Of a DNA stretch of 52,053 nt, positions 27,678-36,137 are shown piece by piece. The stretch is from assembly GCA_964548165.1 (NCBI GenBank), contig CAZJQD010000026.1, forward strand, positions 1-52,053, written 5' to 3'. Source of the DNA: CAZJQD01 sp964548165 [NCBI: uncultured bacterium]. GTDB taxonomy: Bacteria; UBA8481. The notes beneath the pieces are model-generated. The model was not told the origin of the DNA, ran no database searches, and was given only the letters and a program-made list of their open reading frames with translations. The position numbers and the translations under genes are program-made. Position 1 is the first letter of the stretch, and every line of letters starts with the position of its first letter.

Positions 27678-28790
27678 TCATCGGTCGATCTCCCCGAGGA
27701 CGATATCGATGGAACCGAGGGTGGCGACGACGTCCGCCAGGAGCATGCCGCGCGAGTAATCCTCGAATCCCGAGAGCGCGCAGAAGGAGGGCGACTTCGC
27801 CTTCACGCGGAAGGCGTTGGCCTGGCCGTCGGAGACGACGTAGAACCCGATCTCGCCGCGCGGCCCCTCGGAACGGGCATAGATCTCGCCGGGAAGGACC
27901 TTCAGGAACTTGGGGGCCTGGAAGAAGGGGCCCTCCGGGATCGTCGCGATCGCCTGCTCCAGGATCCGCATCGATTGCTCGATCTCCTGGAGCCGGACGA
28001 TGTAGCGAGCCCAGCAGTCGCCGGGGACGCCGTGTTCGCCGGTCCCGGTCGGCACGTCGAACTCGAAGCGATTGTAGACGCCGTAGGGATCGTCGCGGCG
28101 CAGGTCCCACTTCACGCCGCACGCGCGCAGGTTGGGCCCGGTCAGGTTGTAGTGGAGCGCGGTCTCGCGGCTGATGACGCCGACGTTGGCGGTGCGCTGG
28201 ATGAAGATCTGGTTGTACGAGAGGAGCTGGTGATACTCGGGGACGCGGGTCCGGAAGTCGTCGAGGAAGGCGCGGATCATGTCGAGCGCGACCGCGTCGA
28301 AGTCGGCCATCACGCCGCCGACGCGGATGTAGTTGTAGAGCAGGCGCGCGCCCGAGACGTGCTCGAGGATATCGAGGATCTTCTCGCGATCGCGGAAGGC
28401 GAGGAGGAAGGGCGTGAGAGCCCCGATGTCGATGCCGTACGTGCCGAAGGCGATGAGGTGGCTGGCGATGCGCTGGAGCTCGGCGGCGATGACGCGGCAG
28501 TACTCGCCCCGCTCCGGCACGACCATCCCGGCCAGCTTCTCGACGGCCAGGCAGAAGGGCCACTCGTTGGCGACGGCGCCGACGTAGTCCATGCGATCGG
28601 TGTAGGGAATGACGCCCGGCCAGGGCACGCCTTCCGCGCTCTTCTCGAAGCAGCGGTGGAGGTAGCCGATCTGGGGGGCGGCGGAGACGATGATCTCGCC
28701 GTCAGTATGCAGGAGCAGGCGCAGGACGCCGTGGGTGGAGGGGTGCTGGGGCCCCATGTTGATGACGAGCTCGTCGGTCTTCAGCGTCAT
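27678..28790 (-). CDS. nuoD: NADH-quinone oxidoreductase subunit D
   Basis: 370 aa, 49-kDa-type subunit lining the quinone site. The key loop NMGPQHPSTHGVLRL (quinone-contacting His) is near the N-terminus; IGYLHRCFEK, NEWPFCLAVEKL and SYNQIFIQRTANVGVIS follow. It is a stand-alone NuoD, not a NuoCD fusion. The ATG overlaps the nuoC stop by 4 bp. Confidence 0.97.
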   Translation of the reverse strand: MTLKTDELVINMGPQHPSTHGVLRLLLHTDGEIIVSAAPQIGYLHRCFEKSAEGVPWPGVIPYTDRMDYVGAVANEWPFCLAVEKLAGMVVPERGEYCRVIAAELQRIASHLIAFGTYGIDIGALTPFLLAFRDREKILDILEHVSGARLLYNYIRVGGVMADFDAVALDMIRAFLDDFRTRVPEYHQLLSYNQIFIQRTANVGVISRETALHYNLTGPNLRACGVKWDLRRDDPYGVYNRFEFDVPTGTGEHGVPGDCWARYIVRLQEIEQSMRILEQAIATIPEGPFFQAPKFLKVLPGEIYARSEGPRGEIGFYVVSDGQANAFRVKAKSPSFCALSGFEDYSRGMLLADVVATLGSIDIVLGEIDR

Positions 28791-29422
28791 GGCGCCTTGA
28801 CCTTGGGCCCGTCACCGGTTGCGGCGGCCGCGGACTTCTCCTTGTCCAGGAGCTCGGCGCCCGACGAGTAGCGCGTGTGCGGGACCTCGTGGTAGGAGGT
28901 CGGGAAGACGTAGTCCTTGCGGAGCGGCCACCCCTGCCAGTCTTCGGGGCAGAGAAGGCGGCGGAGGTCGGGATGGCCGGTGAAGGCGATGCCGTACATG
29001 TCCCAGGCTTCTCGCTCGTGCCAGTTCGCCACGCCCCAGATATCGGAGACCGTCGGGACGCGCGGCTGGTCGCGGTCGAGGATCACCTTGAGCGCGATCT
29101 TGCCGGCGCCGGCGCAGGTCGAACCGAGGTGATAGACGACCCAGAGCTGGGGCGGAGGGACTGGGGCCTTCCAGGTCTTCGGCGCATCGGGAGGAGGCAG
29201 TTCGGTGCCGGCCTTGATGCCCTGGGTGTCGACGCCGGAGAGGCAGAGGAGCGAGTCGAAGCCGTCTTGCTTCAAGCGGCGCGCGACATCGCGGAGAGCG
29301 TCGGGATGAACAAGGATGAACGGGGAATGAGAGACGACGAGGTCGCCGACGCCGTCTCCGAACTCGGCTTTCAATCGGGCGTGGATGGCTTCCGCTGGAT
29401 TCGGAGCGATCGCTTCAGCCAT
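28787..29422 (-). CDS. nuoC: NADH-quinone oxidoreductase subunit C
   Basis: 211 aa, 30-kDa-type peripheral subunit. The family motif is in [32 protein letters not shown], followed by [11 protein letters not shown]. The ATG at 29422 ([13 protein letters not shown]) overlaps the end of nuoB by 8 bp; an upstream extension falls inside nuoB and is rejected. A Pro-rich insertion ([20 protein letters not shown]) sits mid-protein. Confidence 0.94.
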   Translation of the reverse strand: MAEAIAPNPAEAIHARLKAEFGDGVGDLVVSHSPFILVHPDALRDVARRLKQDGFDSLLCLSGVDTQGIKAGTELPPPDAPKTWKAPVPPPQLWVVYHLGSTCAGAGKIALKVILDRDQPRVPTVSDIWGVANWHEREAWDMYGIAFTGHPDLRRLLCPEDWQGWPLRKDYVFPTSYHEVPHTRYSSGAELLDKEKSAAAATGDGPKVKAP

Positions 29423-30077
29423 GGTGAGGGCCCTTCGCGTCGGCGGCGTCGGTGACGGCGTCGGTGACGCGGGACGGCGGCGGGAGCGATGCACGGTTCT
29501 CGCGCTGCTTCTCCCACGCCTGACGCACCTCGCGGTCCTTGCCGGTCCGGATCATGTCCTGGAGGACGATGAGCGACTCGATGAGCGACTCGGGTCGCGG
29601 CGGGCAACCGGGCGTGTAAACGTGGACGGGAATGATGAGGTCGACGCCCTTCATCACGTGGTAGCCGTGCGGGTCGTAGGGACCGCCATTGGTGGCGCAG
29701 GCGCCCATCGCGATGACCCACTTCGGTTCCGGCATCTGGTGCCAGAGCCGCTCGATGCACTCCCCCATCTTGTAGGTGACGGTGCCCGAGACGATCATCA
29801 AGTCGGACTGGCGCGGGGTGCCGCGGAAGATGCCGGCGCCGAATCGGTCCATGTCGAACCGGGGACCGGCCGTCGCCATCATCTCGATGGCGCAGCAGGC
29901 GAGCCCGAAGGTGAAGGGCCAGATCGAGTTGAGGCGCGAGGTGGAGATGGCCCAGTCCGCGAGCCTCAGCATGGAGTTGAGATTCAACGTGATGACCTGG
30001 TCGTTATGCCGCGTGGTGGACGCCCGGAGCGTGCGGACGATGTCCTCGTAGTCGTCGATCGAGCCCTTGACCGTCAT
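29415..30077 (-). CDS. nuoB: NADH-quinone oxidoreductase subunit B
   Basis: 220 aa. It carries cluster N2, which reduces quinone. Cluster cysteines are in [22 protein letters not shown] and TPGCPPRPE. The ATG at 30077 overlaps the nuoA stop (ATGA). The C-terminal 45 residues (after [12 protein letters not shown]) are an extra charged, Ser/Pro-containing tail. Confidence 0.96.
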   Translation of the reverse strand: MTVKGSIDDYEDIVRTLRASTTRHNDQVITLNLNSMLRLADWAISTSRLNSIWPFTFGLACCAIEMMATAGPRFDMDRFGAGIFRGTPRQSDLMIVSGTVTYKMGECIERLWHQMPEPKWVIAMGACATNGGPYDPHGYHVMKGVDLIIPVHVYTPGCPPRPESLIESLIVLQDMIRTGKDREVRQAWEKQRENRASLPPPSRVTDAVTDAADAKGPHHG

Positions 30078-30532
30078 GGGTGGGTCACCGAGGTCGAGCC
30101 AGCTGGTGGAGCGGAGTTCGAGCCGACGGCGGGCCCGGTGGCGCTCTCCGCGATGGCGCTCTGGGGCAGAACCCAGCGGAGCTCGCCGAGCTTCCAGAAC
30201 CAGAGATAGCCGACGAGGAGGATGACGAGAAAGACGAGCATGCTGAAGAAGGCGGGTATCCCGGACTCGCGGTAGACCACGGCCCAGGGAAAGAGGAAGG
30301 CCACCTCCACGCCGAAGATGACGAAGACGATGGCCAGGAGGAGGAAGCGTGGGTTGTAACGAATCCAAGCGTCCCCGATCGGGAGTTCGCCGCACTCGTA
30401 GGTGGCCAGTTTTTCCGCATACCCGGCGGACTTACCGCGCAGGATCCGCCCCAGGAGGCTCATATTAAAGAGCACGAAGAGGAAGCCAACCCCGGCAAAA
30501 ATTACGGCAATAAGGAGTTCGCGGTCAGCCAT
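30074..30532 (-). CDS. nuoA: NADH-quinone oxidoreductase subunit A
   Basis: 152 aa, three helices. The conserved loop [19 protein letters not shown] and the [18 protein letters not shown] helix with its membrane Glu identify it. A polar C-terminal tail of about 25 residues ([15 protein letters not shown]) is longer than usual. First gene of the operon; strong promoter 48-76 bp upstream. No obvious Shine-Dalgarno. Confidence 0.95.
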   Translation of the reverse strand: MADRELLIAVIFAGVGFLFVLFNMSLLGRILRGKSAGYAEKLATYECGELPIGDAWIRYNPRFLLLAIVFVIFGVEVAFLFPWAVVYRESGIPAFFSMLVFLVILLVGYLWFWKLGELRWVLPQSAIAESATGPAVGSNSAPPAGSTSVTHP

Positions 30533-30579
30533 GGAACGCGTCAGCCCCCATCCCTTGTGCGCTTTGGCACATCCGGGTC

Positions 30580-30608
30580 AGTGTAGGCAGAGACCCGGCG
30601 GATGTCAA
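30580..30608 (-). promoter_or_regulatory. Sigma-70 promoter of the nuo operon
   Basis: Read on the minus strand: TTGACA (30608-30603), 17-bp spacer, TACACT (30585-30580). Predicted start near 30573, giving a leader of about 40 nt that contains the short dyad TGTGC/GCACA. Near-consensus -35 with good -10, consistent with high basal expression of complex I. Confidence 0.85.
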
Positions 30609-30644
30609 ATAGGTCATTTCAGTGCGTAATCCTGCATGGCGAGC

Positions 30645-30659
30645 GTGGCATTGTGCCAC
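30645..30659. promoter_or_regulatory. Inverted repeat between nuo and DUF309 promoters
   Basis: GTGGCA-TTG-TGCCAC, a perfect 6-bp dyad with 3-bp centre, about 37 bp upstream of the nuo -35. It could be a protein-binding site for either divergent transcript. It does not fit a sigma-54 promoter. The rest of the 277-bp intergenic region shows only the two promoters. Confidence 0.4.
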
Positions 30660-30771
30660 ACGGCCTCTCCAACTCATTTATTTGTAGTGGGTGTGTATGG
30701 GAGCACCTTGGTGTTGTCTGAGAGGGGCCGTGGGCTTTCAGGGTGAGTCGGTCACCCGGTCACCCCCGTTC

Positions 30772-30800
30772 TTGTAAAGGAACTGGTGCGGCCTCATAAT
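30772..30800 (+). promoter_or_regulatory. Promoter of the DUF309-MFS pair
   Basis: TTGTAA (30772-30777) and CATAAT (30795-30800), 17-bp spacer. Predicted transcription start is about 30807, only a few bases before the ATG at 30810, so the mRNA may be essentially leaderless. Confidence 0.6.
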
Positions 30801-30809
30801 CGGAGCCTT

Positions 30810-31382
30810 ATGTCACCCGAAACCGAGTGGTCCGAGCCCTTGGCTCTTGATCCTCTGCCTCTGAGGCGGGCCACGACGTCCCCTGGGATCGGCTTGTTCC
30901 CTCCCTATGCCTATGTCCCCGGCCACGGCCCCCATCCCGTGGTTCACCCTGCCGGTCATAGTCACGGAGCTCCGATTCGGACCATCCCGGCGGTGACCGA
31001 GGAGAATTGGGTCGGTCACAAGGAGTATCAGGACGGCATCGCGCTCTTCAACGCGGGCTACTTCTGGGAGGCTCATGAGACCTGGGAGGGTGCCTGGCGT
31101 GCCACCCCGGAGCCCCGGGTGCGGTCGCTCTTGCAGGCCCTGATCCAGCTGGCCGCCGCGATCGTGAAGATGAGGGAAGGGCGATTCGGCGGCGTTCCCG
31201 CCTTTGCCGGGCGCATCCGCGAGAAGCTGGCGAGCATGGCGGCAGGACTTCCGCGTGGGCAGAGGATCGTGGGCGTGGATCCGGGCGAGATCGAGGTTGC
31301 TCTCAGAGCAGTGGAGGCGGCGGCGCTCGGCGAGGACGTCGAGTCGCTGGTCGGGGAACTCGAACCCCTGGCTCCTCGATGA
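30810..31382 (+). CDS. DUF309 domain protein with His-rich N-terminus
   Basis: 190 aa. The DUF309 signature FNAGYFWEAHETWEGAWR starts near residue 80, followed by the LLQALIQLAAAIVKMREGR helix. Residues about 27-57 contain a Pro/His-rich stretch (PPYAYVPGHGPHPVVHPAGHSHG). The function of DUF309 is unknown; its helical E-x-H-E-x-W core suggests a metal or ligand site. ATG 30810 is preferred to GTG 30786, which lies over the -10 box. Stop overlaps the MFS start in ATGA. Confidence 0.85.
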   Translation: MSPETEWSEPLALDPLPLRRATTSPGIGLFPPYAYVPGHGPHPVVHPAGHSHGAPIRTIPAVTEENWVGHKEYQDGIALFNAGYFWEAHETWEGAWRATPEPRVRSLLQALIQLAAAIVKMREGRFGGVPAFAGRIREKLASMAAGLPRGQRIVGVDPGEIEVALRAVEAAALGEDVESLVGELEPLAPR

Positions 31383-32710
31383 CGGGCGGCAAGTCGCCTG
31401 CCGGCTCTGGGCAGGTCGTCAACCCCGTGATCAACCGCCGTTCCGCGCTCCTCACGGTCTTCTTCGTCGTGCTGATCGACCTCATGGGTTTCGGGCTGGT
31501 CCTGCCCCTCATGCCCTTCTATGCCGAGACCTTCAAGGCGTCGCCGGTCATGATCGGCCTGCTCTTCAGCATCTACTCGGTCATGCAGCTCATCTTCTCG
31601 CCGATCTGGGGCGGGCTCTCCGATCGCGTCGGCCGCCGTCCGATCATGCTCCTCAGCACGCTCGGCTCCACGCTCAGCTACGTCCTCTTCGCCTTCTCGT
31701 CCTCGCTCACTGTCCTCTTCCTTTCGCGAGCCCTGGCCGGGATCATGGGCGGCAACATCGCCGCCGCCCAGGCCTACATCACCGACGTCACGCCGCCCGA
31801 GAAGCGCGCGCACGGCATGGGCATGCTGGGCGCCGCGTTCGGCATCGGCTTTGTCGTCGGCCCGAGCCTGGCGACGCTGCTCGTTCACGCCCGCTTTGCC
31901 ACGACCGTGGAGAGCCTGGGGTGGACGGGCGCCGCGGCCTGGCTGGCGGCCAACCGCTACACGCTCCCCGGGCTCGCCGCCGCCGTGCTCTCGGCCACGA
32001 GCCTGCTCCTCGTGTGGCTACGCCTTCCCGAGACCGTTGTGCCCGGCAAGGCAGGCTCGGGCGGCGCGCGCCTGGGCGTCTTCAGTCCCGCGTTCTGGCG
32101 ATCGATGGCGGCGCGGAGTCGACTGGCCCGGGCGGCCGGTCGTCGTGATCACTTCCCCTCGCTGATGGCGGCGAACTTCCTGCTCTCGTTCGCTCACGCC
32201 AGCATGTACAGCGCCTTCCCGCTCTTCTGCGCCCGCGTCCTCGGGATGGACGCCGAGCACGTGGGCATGCAGTACGTGTACACGGGTATTATCGTCGTCA
32301 TCATGCAGGGCGGTGTCATCCGCGCGCTGACGAAGCGCTACCGCGAGGCCGATCTCTTCTTGGCGGGATGCGTCCTGATGGCGGTCGGATTCTTCCTCAT
32401 TCCCTACGCGACCTCCGCCGGCTGGATGATCGCGTTTCTCGGCCTGACCTCCGTCGGCAACGGCATGAACGGCCCTACCCTGATGAGCCTGATCAGCAAG
32501 GAGTCTCCGGCCGAGGAGGTCGGCATGACGATGGGGTTGTCGCAGGGCGTCTCGGGCCTGGGCCGCGTGGTCGGCCCCGCGGTCGGCGGCTGGCTCTTCG
32601 CCTTGTCCATTCCCGCCCCATTCTGGACCACGGCACTGGCTCTAGGCTTCACCGTCTACGTGGGCTGGCTATTGGGGCGAACGACGGTTCCCGCTACGCC
32701 ACGATCTTAG
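31379..32710 (+). CDS. MFS transporter, TetA-like drug/proton antiporter group
   Basis: 443 aa, 12 helices, inner membrane. Motif A is present as GGLSDRVGRRPIML, motif B region is LFLSRALAGIMGGNIAAAQAYI, and the motif C-like GIGFVVGPSLATLL is in helix 5; a second motif A-like segment occurs in the C-terminal half. The helix 5/6 loop is extended. Substrate cannot be inferred. Translationally coupled to the DUF309 gene. Confidence 0.9.
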   Translation: MTGGKSPAGSGQVVNPVINRRSALLTVFFVVLIDLMGFGLVLPLMPFYAETFKASPVMIGLLFSIYSVMQLIFSPIWGGLSDRVGRRPIMLLSTLGSTLSYVLFAFSSSLTVLFLSRALAGIMGGNIAAAQAYITDVTPPEKRAHGMGMLGAAFGIGFVVGPSLATLLVHARFATTVESLGWTGAAAWLAANRYTLPGLAAAVLSATSLLLVWLRLPETVVPGKAGSGGARLGVFSPAFWRSMAARSRLARAAGRRDHFPSLMAANFLLSFAHASMYSAFPLFCARVLGMDAEHVGMQYVYTGIIVVIMQGGVIRALTKRYREADLFLAGCVLMAVGFFLIPYATSAGWMIAFLGLTSVGNGMNGPTLMSLISKESPAEEVGMTMGLSQGVSGLGRVVGPAVGGWLFALSIPAPFWTTALALGFTVYVGWLLGRTTVPATPRS

Positions 32711-32737
32711 CCCGGCTTATTCGCAAAAGTTTTCAAC

Positions 32738-32906
32738 ACGGAGACCACGGGGACCACGGAGAAGGCCAATACAAGGCATGGATTCAAGATATGGGGTCTG
32801 CGGAACCACCTCATCATCACGGACGAATCGAGGTAAAGCAGTCGGTGCTCATTCTTCGCCTGGATTCTCCTCCTTTACCTCGCTCCGTGGTCCCCGTGGT
32901 CTCCGT
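32738..32906. repeat. Long inverted repeat with 24-bp perfect arms
   Basis: Arms 32738-32761 and 32883-32906 are perfect inverted complements built from repeated GGAGACCACGG-type units. Just inside the right arm, CTTTACCTCG (32873-32882) pairs with CGAGGTAAAG (32829-32838). No coding gene is supported in this 210-bp intergenic space. The arms resemble CACGGAG-type dispersed intergenic repeats seen in many environmental genomes. It lies between convergent genes and may also act as a bidirectional terminator. Confidence 0.75.
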
Positions 32907-32920
32907 GGTGTGAGATCAGG

Positions 32921-33616
32921 TCAGACTCCCAGGGCTTCGGCGTTCCAGCCTCTTCTCAGGCGCCCCCGGTTGCCGACCTCGTGGCAGGTGAAGCACCAGT
33001 CGTAGCGATCGCCTCGCGCTCGTAGAAGGAGATCCCGGTCGTCGCGCGCGCGTCTTGGCGCCGCGCCATCCGCCGCGACGGGGACGAACTGCCCCGTTCC
33101 CGCCCTGACCGTCCTGCTGTCCTGCAGTTCCACGTCCACGGTTCCCCTGCAGGTACAGATGGCACTGCCGCTGTCATCGGCCAGGACGGAGAAGTTGGTG
33201 CCGCGGACGGCGGCGACGGCCTGCGGTGTCCCGATCCGTAGCGTGGTGCCGCGACGAAGCGAGGCGTCGATCCAGAGCGCGCCGCGCGTGAGCTCAATGC
33301 GGGGAGAGGTACCCGCGGCGGGCAGGATGAGCTCGGAGGCCGGGCCGATGACGGTGCGACCGCGTCCGGGGAGGTCGAGAACGGCAATACCATGCTCGTC
33401 CGTTCGCACGCGTTCGCGCGCGGAAACGGCGGAGCCTCTCGCGAGCGGTCGCCAGGTTCCCTGGCGCAGGACTTCCAGCCGGCCCGCGGTGATGGCGAGT
33501 ACCGATCCGGCCTCGGCTGTGGATCCCTGGGCCTCGACGGGGCGCGGCGCGGAGAGGACCGCGAACAGGACGAGAAGGCTGGCGCCCACGAGGGCAAAAC
33601 GTGTCCGGATGGTCAT
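32921..33616 (-). CDS. FecR-domain protein with C-terminal c-type heme motif
   Basis: 231 aa, exported. Signal peptide MTIRTRFALVGASLLVLFAVLS ending near VEAQG. The FecR beta domain spans about 33-180 (GRLEVLRQGTWRPLARG, VRTDEHGIAVLDL, AVAAVRGTNFSVLADD). Near the C-terminus CFTCH (C208, C211, H212) is a CxxCH c-heme attachment motif, and an extra CTC lies at 154-156. The start codon overlaps the porin stop by one base. FecR domains bind polysaccharide or transduce signals; the heme suggests a redox or sensing role, which is inference. Confidence 0.8.
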   Translation of the reverse strand: MTIRTRFALVGASLLVLFAVLSAPRPVEAQGSTAEAGSVLAITAGRLEVLRQGTWRPLARGSAVSARERVRTDEHGIAVLDLPGRGRTVIGPASELILPAAGTSPRIELTRGALWIDASLRRGTTLRIGTPQAVAAVRGTNFSVLADDSGSAICTCRGTVDVELQDSRTVRAGTGQFVPVAADGAAPRRARDDRDLLLRARGDRYDWCFTCHEVGNRGRLRRGWNAEALGV

Positions 33617-34995
33617 CAGAACTTTACCTCCACTTGAGCGATGGTCGTGATGGCGGCGGCCGGGGCTCCGCCGGTATTGCGAATGGCCTGGGCGAGCCGA
33701 CCTGCGGAGCGGAAGTGACTGCCGGCCAGCATGAAGGTCACGTGCCGATTCCACGGGTAGAGAAACGCGAGGTCGTATTCGGTCCCGATGCCCCGGCTTC
33801 CCGCCGCGGTCCCGGTTGCCGCCAGGAGCGCTCCGGCGGGCGTCCACGCGTGATCGCGCGCCGAGGCCAGGCGGAAGAGGTGCGCGTCCGCTCTCCAGCG
33901 CCACTCCGCGACCAGGGGGCCGGCGAGCGTGATGCGCAACTGATCGAGATTCTTCATCCCCAGGCGCCCGAGAATTCCGATGTGCTCGTAGTAGGAAGGG
34001 AACGCGGGTTGATAGGTGCCCAGCCGGCCGTCGCCGGGATCGCGATCCCCCGACCAGCGATCGACGCCGAGCGTGACGCGGTCGAGGAGCGCGGTGCGCG
34101 CCGCGTAGGCGGCGCTGAAGTGGAGCGCGTGGGCGCTGAGGTCAAACCCGCCGAGCGACCCGTGCTGGTAGTGGGCTTCCGCCTCCCAGGTGACGCGAGG
34201 CCAGGCCTTGCCTCGCGCGCGAAGGCCCAGCGTCTGCGCGTGAAGGTCACCGGCTCGTCCCGGCGCGGCCGCGTTGAGGATACCGGCCTGGGGCAGGAGC
34301 GTGCCGAGGGTCGAGGAGTCGAGATCGGTGAAAATCCAGAAGGGCTCCCACCGGATGCCACCTGCCGTGAGATCGCCGGAGATGCCGGTCACCCAGGCGT
34401 CGCCGTCACGGCCGCCCTTCTGTGCCGCGGTGAGCCCCGGCTGGTCGTTCTCATTCACGGCGATCGCGAGGGCGTGCCAGCGGTGGTGATCGTTCACGCG
34501 CCACGTGGAGAGGATGGCGTCGTGGGTACGGCCGTTCCAGTGCCAGTCGAGGTCGCCGAGCAGGCGTTCCGCGCCGAGGATGATGGCCTGGCGGCCCAGG
34601 CGGAATTCCAGGCGATCGTCCGCCAGGCCCGAAAATTCGACGTAGGCCTCGCGTAGAGAAATGTCGGCGAGGTCGGTCGTCCGGGAGGCGTTGGCCGCGG
34701 CTTCGCCCCATCGGTGCGCATCCTGCAGTTCGATGCGGGCGAAGACGCCGTCGGTGATGCGCGCGTCGGCGTGGAGGCGGGTGCGGAGCCAGACCATGGT
34801 ATTGGCCTCGGGCGTGTTGGCGTTGAGCCCGAAGCGGTCGACCATCTCCAGTCGAGGTCTGAGCTCGCCGCCAAAGCTGAAACGGTCGTCGGCATGAGCG
34901 GCGGGTGCGACCGCGAATCCGAGGAGAAGGAGAGCGAAAGGGAGGAAGACGGCGCGGCGGGTGATGCGGGCCGCGATCACACCGGGCGTGATCAC
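33616..34995 (-). CDS. Outer-membrane beta-barrel, alginate-export/porin type
   Basis: 459 aa. Signal peptide FLPFALLLLGFAVAPAAHA, mature start about DDRFSFGGELRPRLE. The sequence alternates amphipathic strands throughout, has the alginate-export-like LREAYVEFSGLADDRLEFRLGRQ segment, and ends in a beta-signal with C-terminal Phe (QVEVKF). GTG at 34995 is the best available start, without a clear ribosome-binding site. The transported compound is unknown. Confidence 0.82.
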   Translation of the reverse strand: MITPGVIAARITRRAVFLPFALLLLGFAVAPAAHADDRFSFGGELRPRLEMVDRFGLNANTPEANTMVWLRTRLHADARITDGVFARIELQDAHRWGEAAANASRTTDLADISLREAYVEFSGLADDRLEFRLGRQAIILGAERLLGDLDWHWNGRTHDAILSTWRVNDHHRWHALAIAVNENDQPGLTAAQKGGRDGDAWVTGISGDLTAGGIRWEPFWIFTDLDSSTLGTLLPQAGILNAAAPGRAGDLHAQTLGLRARGKAWPRVTWEAEAHYQHGSLGGFDLSAHALHFSAAYAARTALLDRVTLGVDRWSGDRDPGDGRLGTYQPAFPSYYEHIGILGRLGMKNLDQLRITLAGPLVAEWRWRADAHLFRLASARDHAWTPAGALLAATGTAAGSRGIGTEYDLAFLYPWNRHVTFMLAGSHFRSAGRLAQAIRNTGGAPAAAITTIAQVEVKF

Positions 34996-35026
34996 GGGGT
35001 GAGGGGAGCGGTGGATGGGATGCGTG

Positions 35027-35917
35027 TTACTCGGCGGCGCGGCCGCTACCGATGTATCGCCTCTGGTAGTACCCGCCGTCGAGGGTGGAGATGGTCACCT
35101 GGCCCCGGCCGCTGGAGGCATGCACGAACATCTTGTCGCCGATGTAGATGCCGACGTGGTCGGGATTCTGGAAGAAGACGAGGTCGCCCGGCTGGAGCTC
35201 GTGCGAACCGATGGCGCGCGTGGCGTAGCGCATCTCGCGAGCGGTGCGGGGGAGCGTGATACCTTGCTTGCGCATGACGTACTGCACGAACCCGCTGCAG
35301 TCGAAGCCCCCGGGTTGCTCGCCGCCCCAGCGGTAGCGGGTGCCGAGCTTGGCGTAGGCCTCGTGCACGGCGGCGAGCCGCCAGCCGGCCACGAGCGTTG
35401 ACTTGACGGCGGGCGGAACGGAACCGATCAGGCGCTCGTCGGCGGCCTCGTCGGCGGCCTCGCGCTCGTCGAGCGCATAAGGCAAAGCCGTCGTGAGCGC
35501 GGTCGCGGTGGCGACGGGACTCGAGACCGGCAACGCGCCGGGGCCGCTGGCGAAATCGCTCGCGCCATCGGCCAGGGCGGCCTGGTCGCCGTCCCCGGGG
35601 ATGTCGCCAGCGGCAAGCGCGGCCGCTCCGGGAATCCGCGCGCTGGCAGGCGGGGCGATGGGGTCGAGCTGCAACTTCAAAGGAGTTACAGCGGCAAAGG
35701 CTTCCTTAACGGTTAGGGGTCTTGGTCCGATCTCCGGGAACGACGACGCCACCGCCGACCCGAGGAGCGGGGAGACGAAGAGGGCGATCCCGAGTACGGG
35801 TATCCAGAATGACCAGTCCGGCCCCACGGCCGCCGCGGCTTGACGAAGCCTCAGGCGTCCGTACCCATGACCGACTGTACCAATCCGAATGCGCTTATGC
35901 TGGGCGATCCTACGCAT
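35027..35917 (-). CDS. NlpC/P60 family cell-wall hydrolase
   Basis: 296 aa if started at ATG 35917. N-terminal basic segment, one membrane helix (WSFWIPVLGIALFVSPLLG), a long Ala/Pro-rich linker, then the NlpC/P60 peptidase at the C-terminus: catalytic Cys in GGFDCSGFVQYV, His in NPDHVGIYIG, and FVHASSGRG as the third site. It cleaves peptide links in peptidoglycan. An in-frame ATG at 36091 exists, but the added codons have low GC at third positions and include a DnaA box, so that part is probably not coding. Confidence 0.85.
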   Translation of the reverse strand: MRRIAQHKRIRIGTVGHGYGRLRLRQAAAAVGPDWSFWIPVLGIALFVSPLLGSAVASSFPEIGPRPLTVKEAFAAVTPLKLQLDPIAPPASARIPGAAALAAGDIPGDGDQAALADGASDFASGPGALPVSSPVATATALTTALPYALDEREAADEAADERLIGSVPPAVKSTLVAGWRLAAVHEAYAKLGTRYRWGGEQPGGFDCSGFVQYVMRKQGITLPRTAREMRYATRAIGSHELQPGDLVFFQNPDHVGIYIGDKMFVHASSGRGQVTISTLDGGYYQRRYIGSGRAAE

Positions 35918-35981
35918 CCTTCGCCCAAGGATAGTGAGACTCGACCTTGCGTCCAGCCGAAGATCGCGCCCGCGCCCGCCC

Positions 35982-35990
35982 TGTGGATAA
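35982..35990 (-). promoter_or_regulatory. Perfect DnaA box
   Basis: TGTGGATAA on the plus strand, i.e. TTATCCACA on the minus strand. It lies upstream of the NlpC/P60 gene as called here. Two more perfect boxes occur at 39668 and 39716. A single 9-mer can occur by chance. Confidence 0.4.
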
Positions 35991-36137
35991 CTCGTGGAGA
36001 AGATGGGGCCGCGTACGCCGATGGATCGGACGGCGAGGTATTGATCCTTTGCGGCCGCCGGGAATATTCGTCGCTCGCGATCCATATACATCGTGACACG
36101 AAGTATATCCGCCGCACTCTGCCGTGGAACGTCGTGG

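Noticed and set aside
30640-30660. Possible sigma-54 promoter (TGGCA...)
   Set aside because: The second element TTGC is not at the required spacing on either strand; it fits a simple inverted repeat better.
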